The notes under the pieces: model-generated
Databases searched by the model: none
What the model saw: only the letters and a program-made list of their open reading frames with translations
What the model was told of the DNA's origin: nothing
Shown here: in pieces, positions 56,835 through 64,000 of the stretch
Numbering within the stretch: the first letter of the stretch is position 1
How the letters are laid out: each line of letters begins with the position of its first letter
NCBI RefSeq assembly: GCF_003852545.1
Contig: NZ_QAJR01000001.1
Span: 7,051 to 71,050 of the forward strand
Origin: Acidovorax sp. FJL06
GTDB taxonomy: Bacteria > Pseudomonadota > Gammaproteobacteria > Burkholderiales > Burkholderiaceae_C
Direction of reading: 5' to 3'
DNA: 64,000 nt
Position numbers and translations under genes: made by a program

Positions 56835-56887
56835 GTGTTGCTGATTCTCTGTGGGGTTGATACGAATGAAGAGGGGTTCCGTCTGTG

Positions 56888-57649
56888 TCAGGCGAGCGGC
56901 TCGATGAGGAGCTTCTCGCCGTCCAGCCGCACCTGGGCCGGCTTGCCGCGCACGTCGGCGGGCAGCTCGGTCTCGGTGGTGCGGTAGATGCCCGCGATGG
57001 AGACCAGTTGCGGCTCCAGGCAGGTCGAAAAGATGCGGGCTTCGGTGTTGCCACGCGCCCCGGCAATGGCGCGGCCGCGCAGCGGGGCATAGACGTGGAT
57101 GTTGCCGTCGGCAATCACCTCGGCGCCAAAGCTCACCACGGCCATCACCACCAGGTCGGCGCCGCGCGCATACACCTGCTGGCCCGAGCGCAGGGGCTTG
57201 TCCACCACCACGGTGCCGGGGCCGGGCATGGGCACTTCGCGCACCACTTCCACCTCGACTTCGCGGATCACCTCGCGCACCACCTCTTGCACGGGCGGCG
57301 CCTCGGCGCGGGCGGGGGGGGCATCGGGCGCGGCAGCCAGGCCGGCGGCGCGCGCGGCCTCCATCTGGGCGGGGTTGCCACCGCGCACCGCCACGGGCAG
57401 GGTGCTGTGGTGGCGCAGCGCGGCCACGATGGCAGCAAAGTCGATGGGCGTTTCAGCCTCGCGCACGGGGGCCAGGTCGATCAGCACCGGATCGTTGTCG
57501 AAAAAGCCCGGGGCATCGGCCACGCGCTCGGCCAGATCGGCCATGAACTGCGCGGCGTCGGTGGTCTTGAGCAGCACGGCCACCACGGGCAGCGAGGCGC
57601 TCTTGAGGTCAAAGCTGGTGCGGGCCTGGGCCGCCGTCGTAAGGGCCAT
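56888..57649 (-). CDS. minC: Septum formation inhibitor MinC
   Basis: A 253-residue MinC. The N-terminal FtsZ-inhibiting domain spans about 1-105, then a Val/Arg/Glu-rich linker (VREVIREVEVEVVREV), then the C-terminal beta-helix (about 145-253) with GADLVVMAVVSFGAEVIADGNIHVYAPLRGRAIAG. ATG 57649 is used; a longer frame upstream is unsupported. First gene of minCDE. Confidence 0.95.
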   Translation of the reverse strand: MALTTAAQARTSFDLKSASLPVVAVLLKTTDAAQFMADLAERVADAPGFFDNDPVLIDLAPVREAETPIDFAAIVAALRHHSTLPVAVRGGNPAQMEAARAAGLAAAPDAPPARAEAPPVQEVVREVIREVEVEVVREVPMPGPGTVVVDKPLRSGQQVYARGADLVVMAVVSFGAEVIADGNIHVYAPLRGRAIAGARGNTEARIFSTCLEPQLVSIAGIYRTTETELPADVRGKPAQVRLDGEKLLIEPLA

Positions 57650-57819
57650 GAATGGGGGTGTGGAAAGGAGCGCGGGAACCGGTGTCAGAAGGCACAAAGT
57701 GTACCGTGGGCCCATGTAAGCGCCTGTTCCAGCGCTGTGGGGCGCCCAGAAATGGGGCCTCCCCCGGCCGCGCCGCCCAGGCGACCAACCGCGCGCAACC
57801 CCCCTTTGATAATCCCCCG

Positions 57820-58743
57820 ATGCATTCCACCCGCAAAACCCACATCGACGCCCTCGCCATCTCCTTGCTCCTGGCCTGCTGCATGTTCTGGGGCTTCCAG
57901 CAGGTGCTGGTCAAAGCCACCGTGGCCGAGGTGGCGCCGGTGTTCCAGGCCTTTGTGCGTTTTGCGCTGGCCACGGTGGCCGTGGCGGCCTGGTGCCGGT
58001 GGCGCGGCGTGCCGCTGGCCAGCAGGGCCGAGCCCGCCGGGGCCGCACGCGCCGGGCTGCTGGCCGGGGCGCTGTTTGCGGGCGAGTTTGCGTGCATCTA
58101 CCTGGGCCTGCAGTACACCAGCGCCTCGCGGCTCACGGTGTTTTTGTATGCCTCGCCCTTCTGGGTGGCGCTGCTGCTGCCGCGCTTCATCCCCGGCGAG
58201 CGGCTGCAGGGCAGGCAATGGCTGGGCCTGGCCGCCGCGTTTGTGGGCGTGGGGCTGGCGCTGGGCGATGGGCTGCTGGGCCCCGCCAATGCCGCCCAGC
58301 CCCAGGCCTGGCTGGGCGACCTGCTCGGGCTGGCGGCGGGGCTGATGTGGGCGCTGACCACGGTGGTCATCCGCACCACGCCCCTGGCGCGCGTGGCGCC
58401 CGCCAAGCAGCTGCTCTACCAGGTGGGCGTGAGCACGGCGTTGCTGCCGGTGCTGTCGCTGGGCCTGGGCGAGGCCTGGGTCTGGCAGTTCAGTGCGTTT
58501 GCCTGGGGCTCGCTGCTGGCGCAGGCGCTGGTGGGGGCGTTTGTGAGCTACCTGGCGTGGATGTGGATGCTGGCGCACTACCCGGCGACCAAGATCTCGG
58601 TGTTTGTGTTCCTCACCCCCGTGTTTGCGCTGCTGTTTGGCGCCTGGTGGCTGGGTGAGCCCGTGACGCCCGGGCTGCTGGGGGCCCTGGTGCTGGTGGC
58701 GGCGGGCATTGTGCTGGTGAACCGGCGGCCTGCCACCCCTTGA
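57820..58743 (+). CDS. EamA/DMT-superfamily transporter
   Basis: A 307-residue inner-membrane protein with about ten helices in two EamA halves (about 10-140 and 160-302), e.g., CCMFWGFQQVLVK and VSYLAWMWMLAHYPATKISVFVFLTPVFALLFG. RhaT/YdcZ-type exporters of metabolites; substrate unknown. ATG 57820. Divergent from minC. Confidence 0.87.
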   Translation: MHSTRKTHIDALAISLLLACCMFWGFQQVLVKATVAEVAPVFQAFVRFALATVAVAAWCRWRGVPLASRAEPAGAARAGLLAGALFAGEFACIYLGLQYTSASRLTVFLYASPFWVALLLPRFIPGERLQGRQWLGLAAAFVGVGLALGDGLLGPANAAQPQAWLGDLLGLAAGLMWALTTVVIRTTPLARVAPAKQLLYQVGVSTALLPVLSLGLGEAWVWQFSAFAWGSLLAQALVGAFVSYLAWMWMLAHYPATKISVFVFLTPVFALLFGAWWLGEPVTPGLLGALVLVAAGIVLVNRRPATP

Positions 58744-58750
58744 GATTGAA

Positions 58751-58800
58751 CAAAAGTGGCTGCTAGCGCTTGCCCATCAAGCGCTAGCAGCTATCTTTTC
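58751..58800. terminator. Dispersed repeat acting as bidirectional terminator
   Basis: AAAAGTG GCTGCTAGCGCTTG CCCAT CAAGCGCTAGCAGC TATCTTTT: a perfect 14-bp stem (58759-58772 with 58778-58791) between A- and T-rich flanks. It is the clearest copy of the dispersed family and sits between the convergent EamA and pssA genes. Confidence 0.75.
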
Positions 58801-58808
58801 AGAAGCAA

Positions 58809-59435
58809 TCAGAATTTCGGAATCTTGATCCGGCTGATCATCAACGAGCCCGAGGCCGCAAACAGCAGCACCAGCGGGTGCAGCGTGAAGCCGCCAATCA
58901 ACACCTTGCCGAACCACAGGTGCTCGCGCACCGCACCCATCGCGCCGGCCACGGCCAGCAGGCCCACGAGCACGATGGAGGTGGGGATGGGCGTGCCCTC
59001 GAAATACTTCACCTTGCCCGTGCCTTCGGACAGCGTTTCGGCCGTGACGTTGTAGCGCGCCAGGCGCGAGACGCCGCAGGCCACGAAGTAGGCCAGCACG
59101 ATGCGGTCGTACAGGCCCTGCATGCCGCAGCCGTAGGCGATGATGGCCGGGGCCACGCCGAACGAGATCACGTCGGCCAGCGAATCCAGCTCGCGGCCCA
59201 TGGCCGAGCTTTTCTGGCGCCAGCGGGCGATGCGGCCGTCGAGCACGTCAAAGACCAGCGCGGCCAGCACCAGGGCGCAGGCGAAGTGGATGTGCAGGAT
59301 GTCGCCCGTCTCCAGGTACGACATCACCGAGAACAGGGCCCCCACGCCGCAGAACGCGTTGCCCAGCGTGAACCAGTCCGCCAGGTGGAACTCACGGATC
59401 ATCGAAAAACGCTTGGGGGGGTTGGGGGTGTTCAT
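58809..59435 (-). CDS. pssA: CDP-diacylglycerol-serine O-phosphatidyltransferase
   Basis: A 208-residue membrane enzyme making phosphatidylserine. The CDP-alcohol phosphotransferase motif is DVLDGRIARWRQKSSAMGRELDSLADVISFG (DGxxAR-x8-GxxxD-x3-D). About six helices. Starts at MNTPNPPKRFSMIREF (ATG 59435), and belongs to the type II family found in many proteobacteria and Gram-positives. Confidence 0.94.
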   Translation of the reverse strand: MNTPNPPKRFSMIREFHLADWFTLGNAFCGVGALFSVMSYLETGDILHIHFACALVLAALVFDVLDGRIARWRQKSSAMGRELDSLADVISFGVAPAIIAYGCGMQGLYDRIVLAYFVACGVSRLARYNVTAETLSEGTGKVKYFEGTPIPTSIVLVGLLAVAGAMGAVREHLWFGKVLIGGFTLHPLVLLFAASGSLMISRIKIPKF

Positions 59436-59475
59436 GAAAGGGGCGCTGGGGGGCGCGCAGTGGACATCCACGGCA

Positions 59476-60429
59476 TTATGGGCGCGCCGCCGGGGCGGCC
59501 GCGCGGCCCTCGCCCACCTTGGCCAGGATGAAATCGATCAGCGTGCGCACCGAGCTGGTCTGGTAGCGGTTGGGCATGTAGAGCAAAAACATCTGCGTGC
59601 CGAACACGCTCAGGCGGTAGTCGTCGAGCGCGGTCACCAGCTGGCCCTGGTCCACCAGGTCCTGCACCACGTAGTCGGGCATCAGGCCCACGCCCAGGCC
59701 CGCCAGCACCGCGTCGCGCAGAAACAGCATGTTCTCGGACAGCAGCGTGGGCCGGGGCAGCACCTCTTCGCGCTGGCCGTTGCGGTAGGCGGCCACGCGC
59801 AGTTCGCGGCCGATAAAACCTGCGGAGATGAGCGGCACCGCCCCCAGGTCGCTCAGTTGCCGGGGCAGGCCCTGCGCGTCGGCATAGCCGCACGACGCGC
59901 AGACCACATACCGCACGGCCCCCAGCGGCCGGGCCACCAGCGCGGGTGGGGGCTCGGTCATGATGCGGATGGCGATGTCCACGTCCTCGCGCACCAGGTC
60001 GCTCACGCGGTTCTCGAACACCACCTCCAGCAGGATGCCGGGGTACAGGCGCTTGAACTCGATCAGCCACCCGGCCATGACCACCTGGCCGTAGCCCACG
60101 GGCATGCTCAGCCCCACGCGGCCCTGCAGGCTCTTGCCCAGGGTGGCGATGGTCTCCTGCGCCGCCAGGATCTCGTTGACGATGCTGCGGCCATGGTCGT
60201 ACAGGCGCAGCCCCACCTCGGTGGGCTCCACGCGCCGCGTGGTGCGGCGCACCAGCTGCACGCCCACCGATTTTTCGAGCTGGGCGAGGTGGTAGCTCAC
60301 GTTGGCCCGGCCCATCTTGAGCTTGCGCGCGGCCAGGCTGAGGTTGCCCGCGTCCAGGATCTCCACCAGCAGGGTCAGGGCCGAGAGGTCCAGGCGGTCG
60401 GCAGCCGGTGGTTTGTCAAAATTTTTCAT
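59476..60429 (-). CDS. LysR-family regulator of acyl-CoA synthetase cassette
   Basis: A 317-residue LysR protein. HTH: LTLLVEILDAGNLSLAARKLKMGRANVSYHLAQLE. The substrate domain has SMPVGYGQVVMAGWLIEFKRLYP and DVDIAIR. ATG 60429. It is divergent, 80 bp, from an acyl-CoA synthetase gene that is followed by a Bug receptor gene; it probably regulates both. Confidence 0.86.
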   Translation of the reverse strand: MKNFDKPPAADRLDLSALTLLVEILDAGNLSLAARKLKMGRANVSYHLAQLEKSVGVQLVRRTTRRVEPTEVGLRLYDHGRSIVNEILAAQETIATLGKSLQGRVGLSMPVGYGQVVMAGWLIEFKRLYPGILLEVVFENRVSDLVREDVDIAIRIMTEPPPALVARPLGAVRYVVCASCGYADAQGLPRQLSDLGAVPLISAGFIGRELRVAAYRNGQREEVLPRPTLLSENMLFLRDAVLAGLGVGLMPDYVVQDLVDQGQLVTALDDYRLSVFGTQMFLLYMPNRYQTSSVRTLIDFILAKVGEGRAAAPAARP

Positions 60430-60509
60430 ACAGAGTGTCAATGCTTCATGGGATTGTCAAGAAATCCTGTCAACACAACAATGCCCTCTCTGCCCCTTCA
60501 CCCGCCACG

Positions 60510-62471
60510 ATGCCCAGCGCCGCCCCCCTGAACCCCGCCTTCGCCCGTTCTTCCACCATCCGCAGCCTGCAGGACGTTGAGCGCCTGGAGCGGCTGCCGC
60601 TGGCCCAGGCCCAGCCGGTGCAGAGCACCTACGAGATCTTCCGCAACGCCGCCCACGCCTTTGGCGGCAAGACGGCGCTGACCTTCCTGCCCACGGCCGA
60701 CCCGGCGGACGAGCCCATCCGCTGGTCGTATGCGCAGCTGCTCACCGGCATCCACCAGACGGCCAACCTGCTGCACCACCTGGGCGTGGGCCCGCAGGAT
60801 GCCGTGGCCGTGCTGCTGCCCGGCTGCCTCGAATACCACCTGGCGCTGTGGGGCGGCGAGGCGGCGGGCATCGTGCAGCCGCTCAACCCGATGCTCACCG
60901 ACGAGAAGATCGCGGCCATGATGCAGCTCGCACGCGCCAAGGTGCTGATCGCCTACGGCGCCGAAGGCGACTCGGGCCTGTGGTCCAAGGCCCTGCGCCT
61001 GCGCAGCTTGGTGCCGACGCTGACCACCGTGCTGCGCGTGGCCCCGCACGACGAGGCGCCCGGCGCCGCAGGCACCTTGCCCGAGGGCGTGATGGACTTC
61101 GCGGCCCGCCTGTGCCAGCCCGCCGACCGGCTGGTGAGCGGCCGGCACATTGCGGCCACGGACATCGCCGCGTACTTCCACACCGGCGGCACCACGGGCG
61201 CGCCCAAGCTGGCGCGCCACAGCCACGGCGCACAGGTGTTCACCGCCTGGGCCAGCGTGCAGATGCAGGGCATCACGCCGCAGGACGTGGGCATCAACGG
61301 CTACCCGCTGTTCCATGTGGCGGGGGTGCTGCCGGGCTCGCTCGCGGCGCTGTCGGCCGGCGTGGAAACCATCATCCCCACCACCGGCTTGTTCCGCAAC
61401 CGCGAGGTCATCGCCCGCTACTGGCAGCTGGTGGAGCGCTACCGCTGCACCTACCTCTCGGCCGTGCCCACGGTGCTGGCCGCGCTGGCCAATGTGCCGC
61501 TGGATGGTGCCGACATCTCCACGCTGCGCTACTGCCGCACGGGCGCGGCCATCCTCGCGCCCGAACTGGCGGTGCGGTTCGAGCGGCTGTTTGGCCTGCA
61601 TGTGCACGAGAGCCTGGGCATGACGGAGATGGCGGGCATTTCCACCATCACGCCGCCCGGCGTCCACGCGCCCGCCGGCTGCGTGGGCTGGCGGCTGCCG
61701 TACACCCAGCTGCGCGTGGTGGCGCTGGATGCGCAGGGCAACGCCTCGGACCAGGACCTGCCCCCCGGCCAGAGCGGCATGGTGCTGTTCCAGTCGCCCA
61801 ACCTGTTCTCGGGCTTTCTCGATGCGGCCGACACCGCCAAGGCCTTCACCCCCAATGGCTGGCTGGCCACCGGCGACCTGGGCTTTGTGGATGAGCAAGG
61901 GCGACTGCACCTGAGCGGCCGCTCCAAGGACCTCATCATCCGCAGCGGCCACAACATCGACCCCAAGGTGATCGAGGACGCGCTGGGCGCCCACCCCGCC
62001 GTGCAGCTGTGTGCCGCCGTGGGCGCGCCCGATGCCTACGCGGGCGAGCTGCCCGTGGCCTTTGCCACCCTGGTGCCGGGCGCCGAGGCCACCGAGGCCG
62101 AGCTGCTGGCCTTCACCGCCGAACGCGTGGACGAGGCCGTGGCCCGCCCGCGCTGGGTGCAGGTGATCGACACCATGCCCGTGACCAACGTGGGCAAGAT
62201 CTACAAGCCCGCGCTGCGCCAGCGCGCGGCCTGCCGCACGGTACAGGCCCTGGTCGATGGCGTGTGCACCGAACTCGGCGTGGCCCCGCACCCCAGCGCG
62301 CAACCCGAGGGCGACAGCGCCGTGCGCGTGGCCGTGGCCGCCAGCCCCGAGGCGGCCGGGCTGATGGCCCGCCTGCGCGAGGTGCTCGCGCCCCTGCCCC
62401 TCACCGTCCGCGTGGCGGCGGGCACTGGCGCAGCAGCGGACCACCCTGCGTCCGCACAGCCCACGGCGTGA
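60510..62471 (+). CDS. Acyl-CoA synthetase (AMP-forming), long form
   Basis: A 653-residue ANL-family ligase. A3 motif FHTGGTTGAPKLARHSH; A5 SLGMTEMAG; A7 TGDLGFVDEQGRLHLSGRSKDLI; A10 NVGKIYKPALR with the catalytic Lys. After it is an extra C-terminal segment of about 95 residues (QALVDGVCTEL..., AASPEAAGLMARLREVLAPL) not common to the family. Probably activates an aromatic or aliphatic acid taken up from outside. ATG 60510; a 5' extension is unsupported. Followed by a Bug-family receptor gene 84 bp downstream. Confidence 0.9.
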   Translation: MPSAAPLNPAFARSSTIRSLQDVERLERLPLAQAQPVQSTYEIFRNAAHAFGGKTALTFLPTADPADEPIRWSYAQLLTGIHQTANLLHHLGVGPQDAVAVLLPGCLEYHLALWGGEAAGIVQPLNPMLTDEKIAAMMQLARAKVLIAYGAEGDSGLWSKALRLRSLVPTLTTVLRVAPHDEAPGAAGTLPEGVMDFAARLCQPADRLVSGRHIAATDIAAYFHTGGTTGAPKLARHSHGAQVFTAWASVQMQGITPQDVGINGYPLFHVAGVLPGSLAALSAGVETIIPTTGLFRNREVIARYWQLVERYRCTYLSAVPTVLAALANVPLDGADISTLRYCRTGAAILAPELAVRFERLFGLHVHESLGMTEMAGISTITPPGVHAPAGCVGWRLPYTQLRVVALDAQGNASDQDLPPGQSGMVLFQSPNLFSGFLDAADTAKAFTPNGWLATGDLGFVDEQGRLHLSGRSKDLIIRSGHNIDPKVIEDALGAHPAVQLCAAVGAPDAYAGELPVAFATLVPGAEATEAELLAFTAERVDEAVARPRWVQVIDTMPVTNVGKIYKPALRQRAACRTVQALVDGVCTELGVAPHPSAQPEGDSAVRVAVAASPEAAGLMARLREVLAPLPLTVRVAAGTGAAADHPASAQPTA

Positions 62472-62555
62472 CGGCCCGCCGTGCCCGCCCGCCTGCCTGC
62501 GCGCCCGCCCGGCCGGGACGATCCGATTTCCGATAACCACGACAGGAGACAACCC

Positions 62556-63572
62556 ATGCCCCACCCGCCTCTGATGACCCGCCGCCACTGGCTGGGCACC
62601 GCCGCCCTGGCCACCGCCACCTGCATCGGAGCGGGCACCGGCACGGCCGCCTTCGCGCAGGCCGCCCCGTACCCGAACAAGCCCATCAAGGTGGTCGTGC
62701 CCTTTGCGGCCGGCGGCGCCACCGATGTGCTGGCGCGCGTGCTGGCCGAAAAGATGGCCGTGGGCCTGGGCCAGCCCCTGGTCATCGACAACAAGCCCGG
62801 CGCGGCCGGCATCATCGGCACCGACGCCGTGGCCAAGGCCGCGCCCGACGGCTACACCCTGCTGCTGGGCCTGAGCAACTCCATGCTCACCAACCAGTTC
62901 CTCTACACCAAGCTGCCCTACAGCCCCGAGCGCGACATCGCCCCCATCTACCAGATCGCGATTGCGCCGCTGGTGCTGGTGGCCCACCCCAGCGTGCCCG
63001 TGAGCACGGGGCCCGAGCTGCTCAAGTACGTGGCGGCGAACAAGGGCAAGGTGGCCTATGGCTCCTATGGCACGGGCGCCTATCCGCACCTGGCCGGGGC
63101 CTACATGAGCCAGTCGCAGAACGCCGACATGAGCCATGTGGCCTACCGGGGCGAGGCGCCCATGGTGCAGGACCTGCTGGGCGGGCAGATCCAGATCGGT
63201 TTTGCGAGCGCACTGCAGGCCAAGGCCCACATCGATGCGGGCAAGCTCAAGGCCCTGGGCGTGAGCGGCGAGCGCCGCATGGGCACGCTGCCCCACGTGC
63301 CGTCGCTGGCCGAACAGGGCATGAACGACGAGGCCTACCGCGTGGCGGGCTGGCTGGCACTGGGAGCCCCCGCCGGCACACCGGCCCCGATCGTGGAGCG
63401 CATTGCCGCCGAAGTGCGCAAGGCCACGCAGCACCCCGACGTGGCCCAGCGCATTGCGGCCATGGGCTTTGATGTGCAAAACAGCTCGCCCACGCTGTTT
63501 GCGGCCGCCATGGCCAAAGAGCGGCCGGTGTGGGAGCGGCTGATCAAGGCGTCGGGGGCGAAGCTGGATTGA
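62556..63572 (+). CDS. Bug-family periplasmic binding protein (TTT)
   Basis: A 338-residue tripartite tricarboxylate transporter receptor. The twin-Arg signal peptide is TRRHWLGTAALATATCIG...AFAQA. YPNKPIKVVVPFAAGGATDVLAR is the Bug signature, followed by GAAGIIGTDAVAKAAPDGYTLL. It captures a carboxylate ligand. CAGGAGAC lies before ATG 62556. No TctA/TctB membrane genes are near, as is common for Bug genes. Its neighbour ligase suggests the ligand is the acid to be activated. Confidence 0.92.
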   Translation: MPHPPLMTRRHWLGTAALATATCIGAGTGTAAFAQAAPYPNKPIKVVVPFAAGGATDVLARVLAEKMAVGLGQPLVIDNKPGAAGIIGTDAVAKAAPDGYTLLLGLSNSMLTNQFLYTKLPYSPERDIAPIYQIAIAPLVLVAHPSVPVSTGPELLKYVAANKGKVAYGSYGTGAYPHLAGAYMSQSQNADMSHVAYRGEAPMVQDLLGGQIQIGFASALQAKAHIDAGKLKALGVSGERRMGTLPHVPSLAEQGMNDEAYRVAGWLALGAPAGTPAPIVERIAAEVRKATQHPDVAQRIAAMGFDVQNSSPTLFAAAMAKERPVWERLIKASGAKLD

Positions 63573-63744
63573 GGTGGGGAGGGGCGGCCTTCACAGCCCC
63601 CGCATCGCCGATAGCGCCCCCTGATACTCCCTCTTCCGCAAGGGGAGAGGGGGTCACACCGGGGCGCCGCTGGTGCTTGGTTGGCTGGGACCACATGGGC
63701 GGTATGACAACGCCAAAATTCAATCCAATATGGCCGCCATCGCC

Positions 63745-63776
63745 CATCCAGCAAGCGCTAGAAGCTATTAATTTTG
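63745..63776. repeat. Copy of dispersed repeat at a gene end
   Basis: CATCCAGCAAGCGCTAGAAGCTATTAATTTTG. It contains the stop and final codons of the acetoacetate-CoA ligase gene (stop at 63768). The gap from 63573 holds no gene. Confidence 0.65.
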
Positions 63777-64000
63777 CAGCATCGCAGCCCGTTCCGCTGC
63801 AAACGCCACATACCAGCCCAGGCACCCCGGGTTGGCCATCGCATCCTGGTTGACCACCTTCTCGATGGGCTGGCCCAAGAGCAGCTTCTTGATCGGCAGC
63901 TCCTGCTTCTTGCCGCTCAGGGTGCGCGGCACCTCAGCCACCACAAAGATGTCGTCCGGCACAAAACGCGGGCTCAGGGCCGTGCGCACCGCGCCGTTGA
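63768..64000 (-). CDS. Acetoacetate-CoA ligase, C-terminal end (partial)
   Basis: Only the last 76 or so residues lie in the window; the gene continues past 64000. NGAVRTALSPRFVPDDIFVVAEVPRTLSGKKQELPIKKLLLGQ is typical of acetoacetyl-CoA synthetase, with the catalytic Lys in SGKKQE, and NQDAMANPGCLGWYVAFA follows. It would activate acetoacetate for use, for instance in ketone body or polyhydroxybutyrate metabolism. The final residues (AMLQN) are coded by a dispersed repeat. Confidence 0.85.
   Translation of the reverse strand, partial: NGAVRTALSPRFVPDDIFVVAEVPRTLSGKKQELPIKKLLLGQPIEKVVNQDAMANPGCLGWYVAFAAERAAMLQN

Overview
The window looks like chromosomal DNA of a Comamonadaceae betaproteobacterium close to Acidovorax, Alicycliphilus or Diaphorobacter. 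The grounds are high GC with GC-ending codons, a quinol-type nitric oxide reductase with NorR, a split methionine synthase, GTP-type PEP carboxykinase, a Bug-family binding protein, and many copies of a short AGCGCTT/AAGCGC...AGCTAT repeat that I associate with this family. No rRNA, tRNA, phage or transposase gene was seen.

Layout. 1-5100: a minimal type II-C CRISPR-Cas locus. The array runs off the left edge, cas9-cas1-cas2 lie on the minus strand, and a divergent tracrRNA upstream of cas9 is predicted from its anti-repeat and terminator. 5148-8012: the pterin/cobalamin/activation part of MetH behind a SAH riboswitch; the matching homocysteine-binding half is a separate gene at 24608-25672. 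8126-21815: exporter, regulators, PPK2, GdhA, an acyl-AMP ligase plus MelB-like carrier, and several unrecognised envelope or secreted proteins. 21996-27857: ttcA-trhP (tRNA modification), metH N-part, recQ. 27899-37484: an anaerobic and nitrosative-stress block with IpdC, class III ribonucleotide reductase (nrdD, a separate glycyl-radical ORF, nrdG) under tandem NrdR boxes, a hemerythrin, qNor, and divergent NorR with a sigma-54 promoter and three NorR sites. 37596-50932: threonine ammonia-lyase, a 48-residue membrane peptide, QueC, PckG with an unusual leader, LysR and TetR regulators, USP, fasciclin lipoprotein, ArgP-like regulator with DadA, ElyC. 51001-64000: hydrolase/flavin reductase pair, a FUSC protein bracketed by two large perfect inverted-repeat elements, minCDE, PssA, and a LysR/acyl-CoA synthetase/Bug cassette, ending in a partial acetoacetate-CoA ligase.

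Points of most interest: class III RNR whose glycyl-radical C-terminus is a separate 65-residue ORF; the two branched palindromic elements at both ends of the FUSC gene; MetH split over about 17 kb with a riboswitch on one half; a three-arm leader before pckG; a phased triple operator before the fasciclin gene; and about ten copies of the dispersed repeat, several of which now form gene ends, a terminator, or sit in a gene split.
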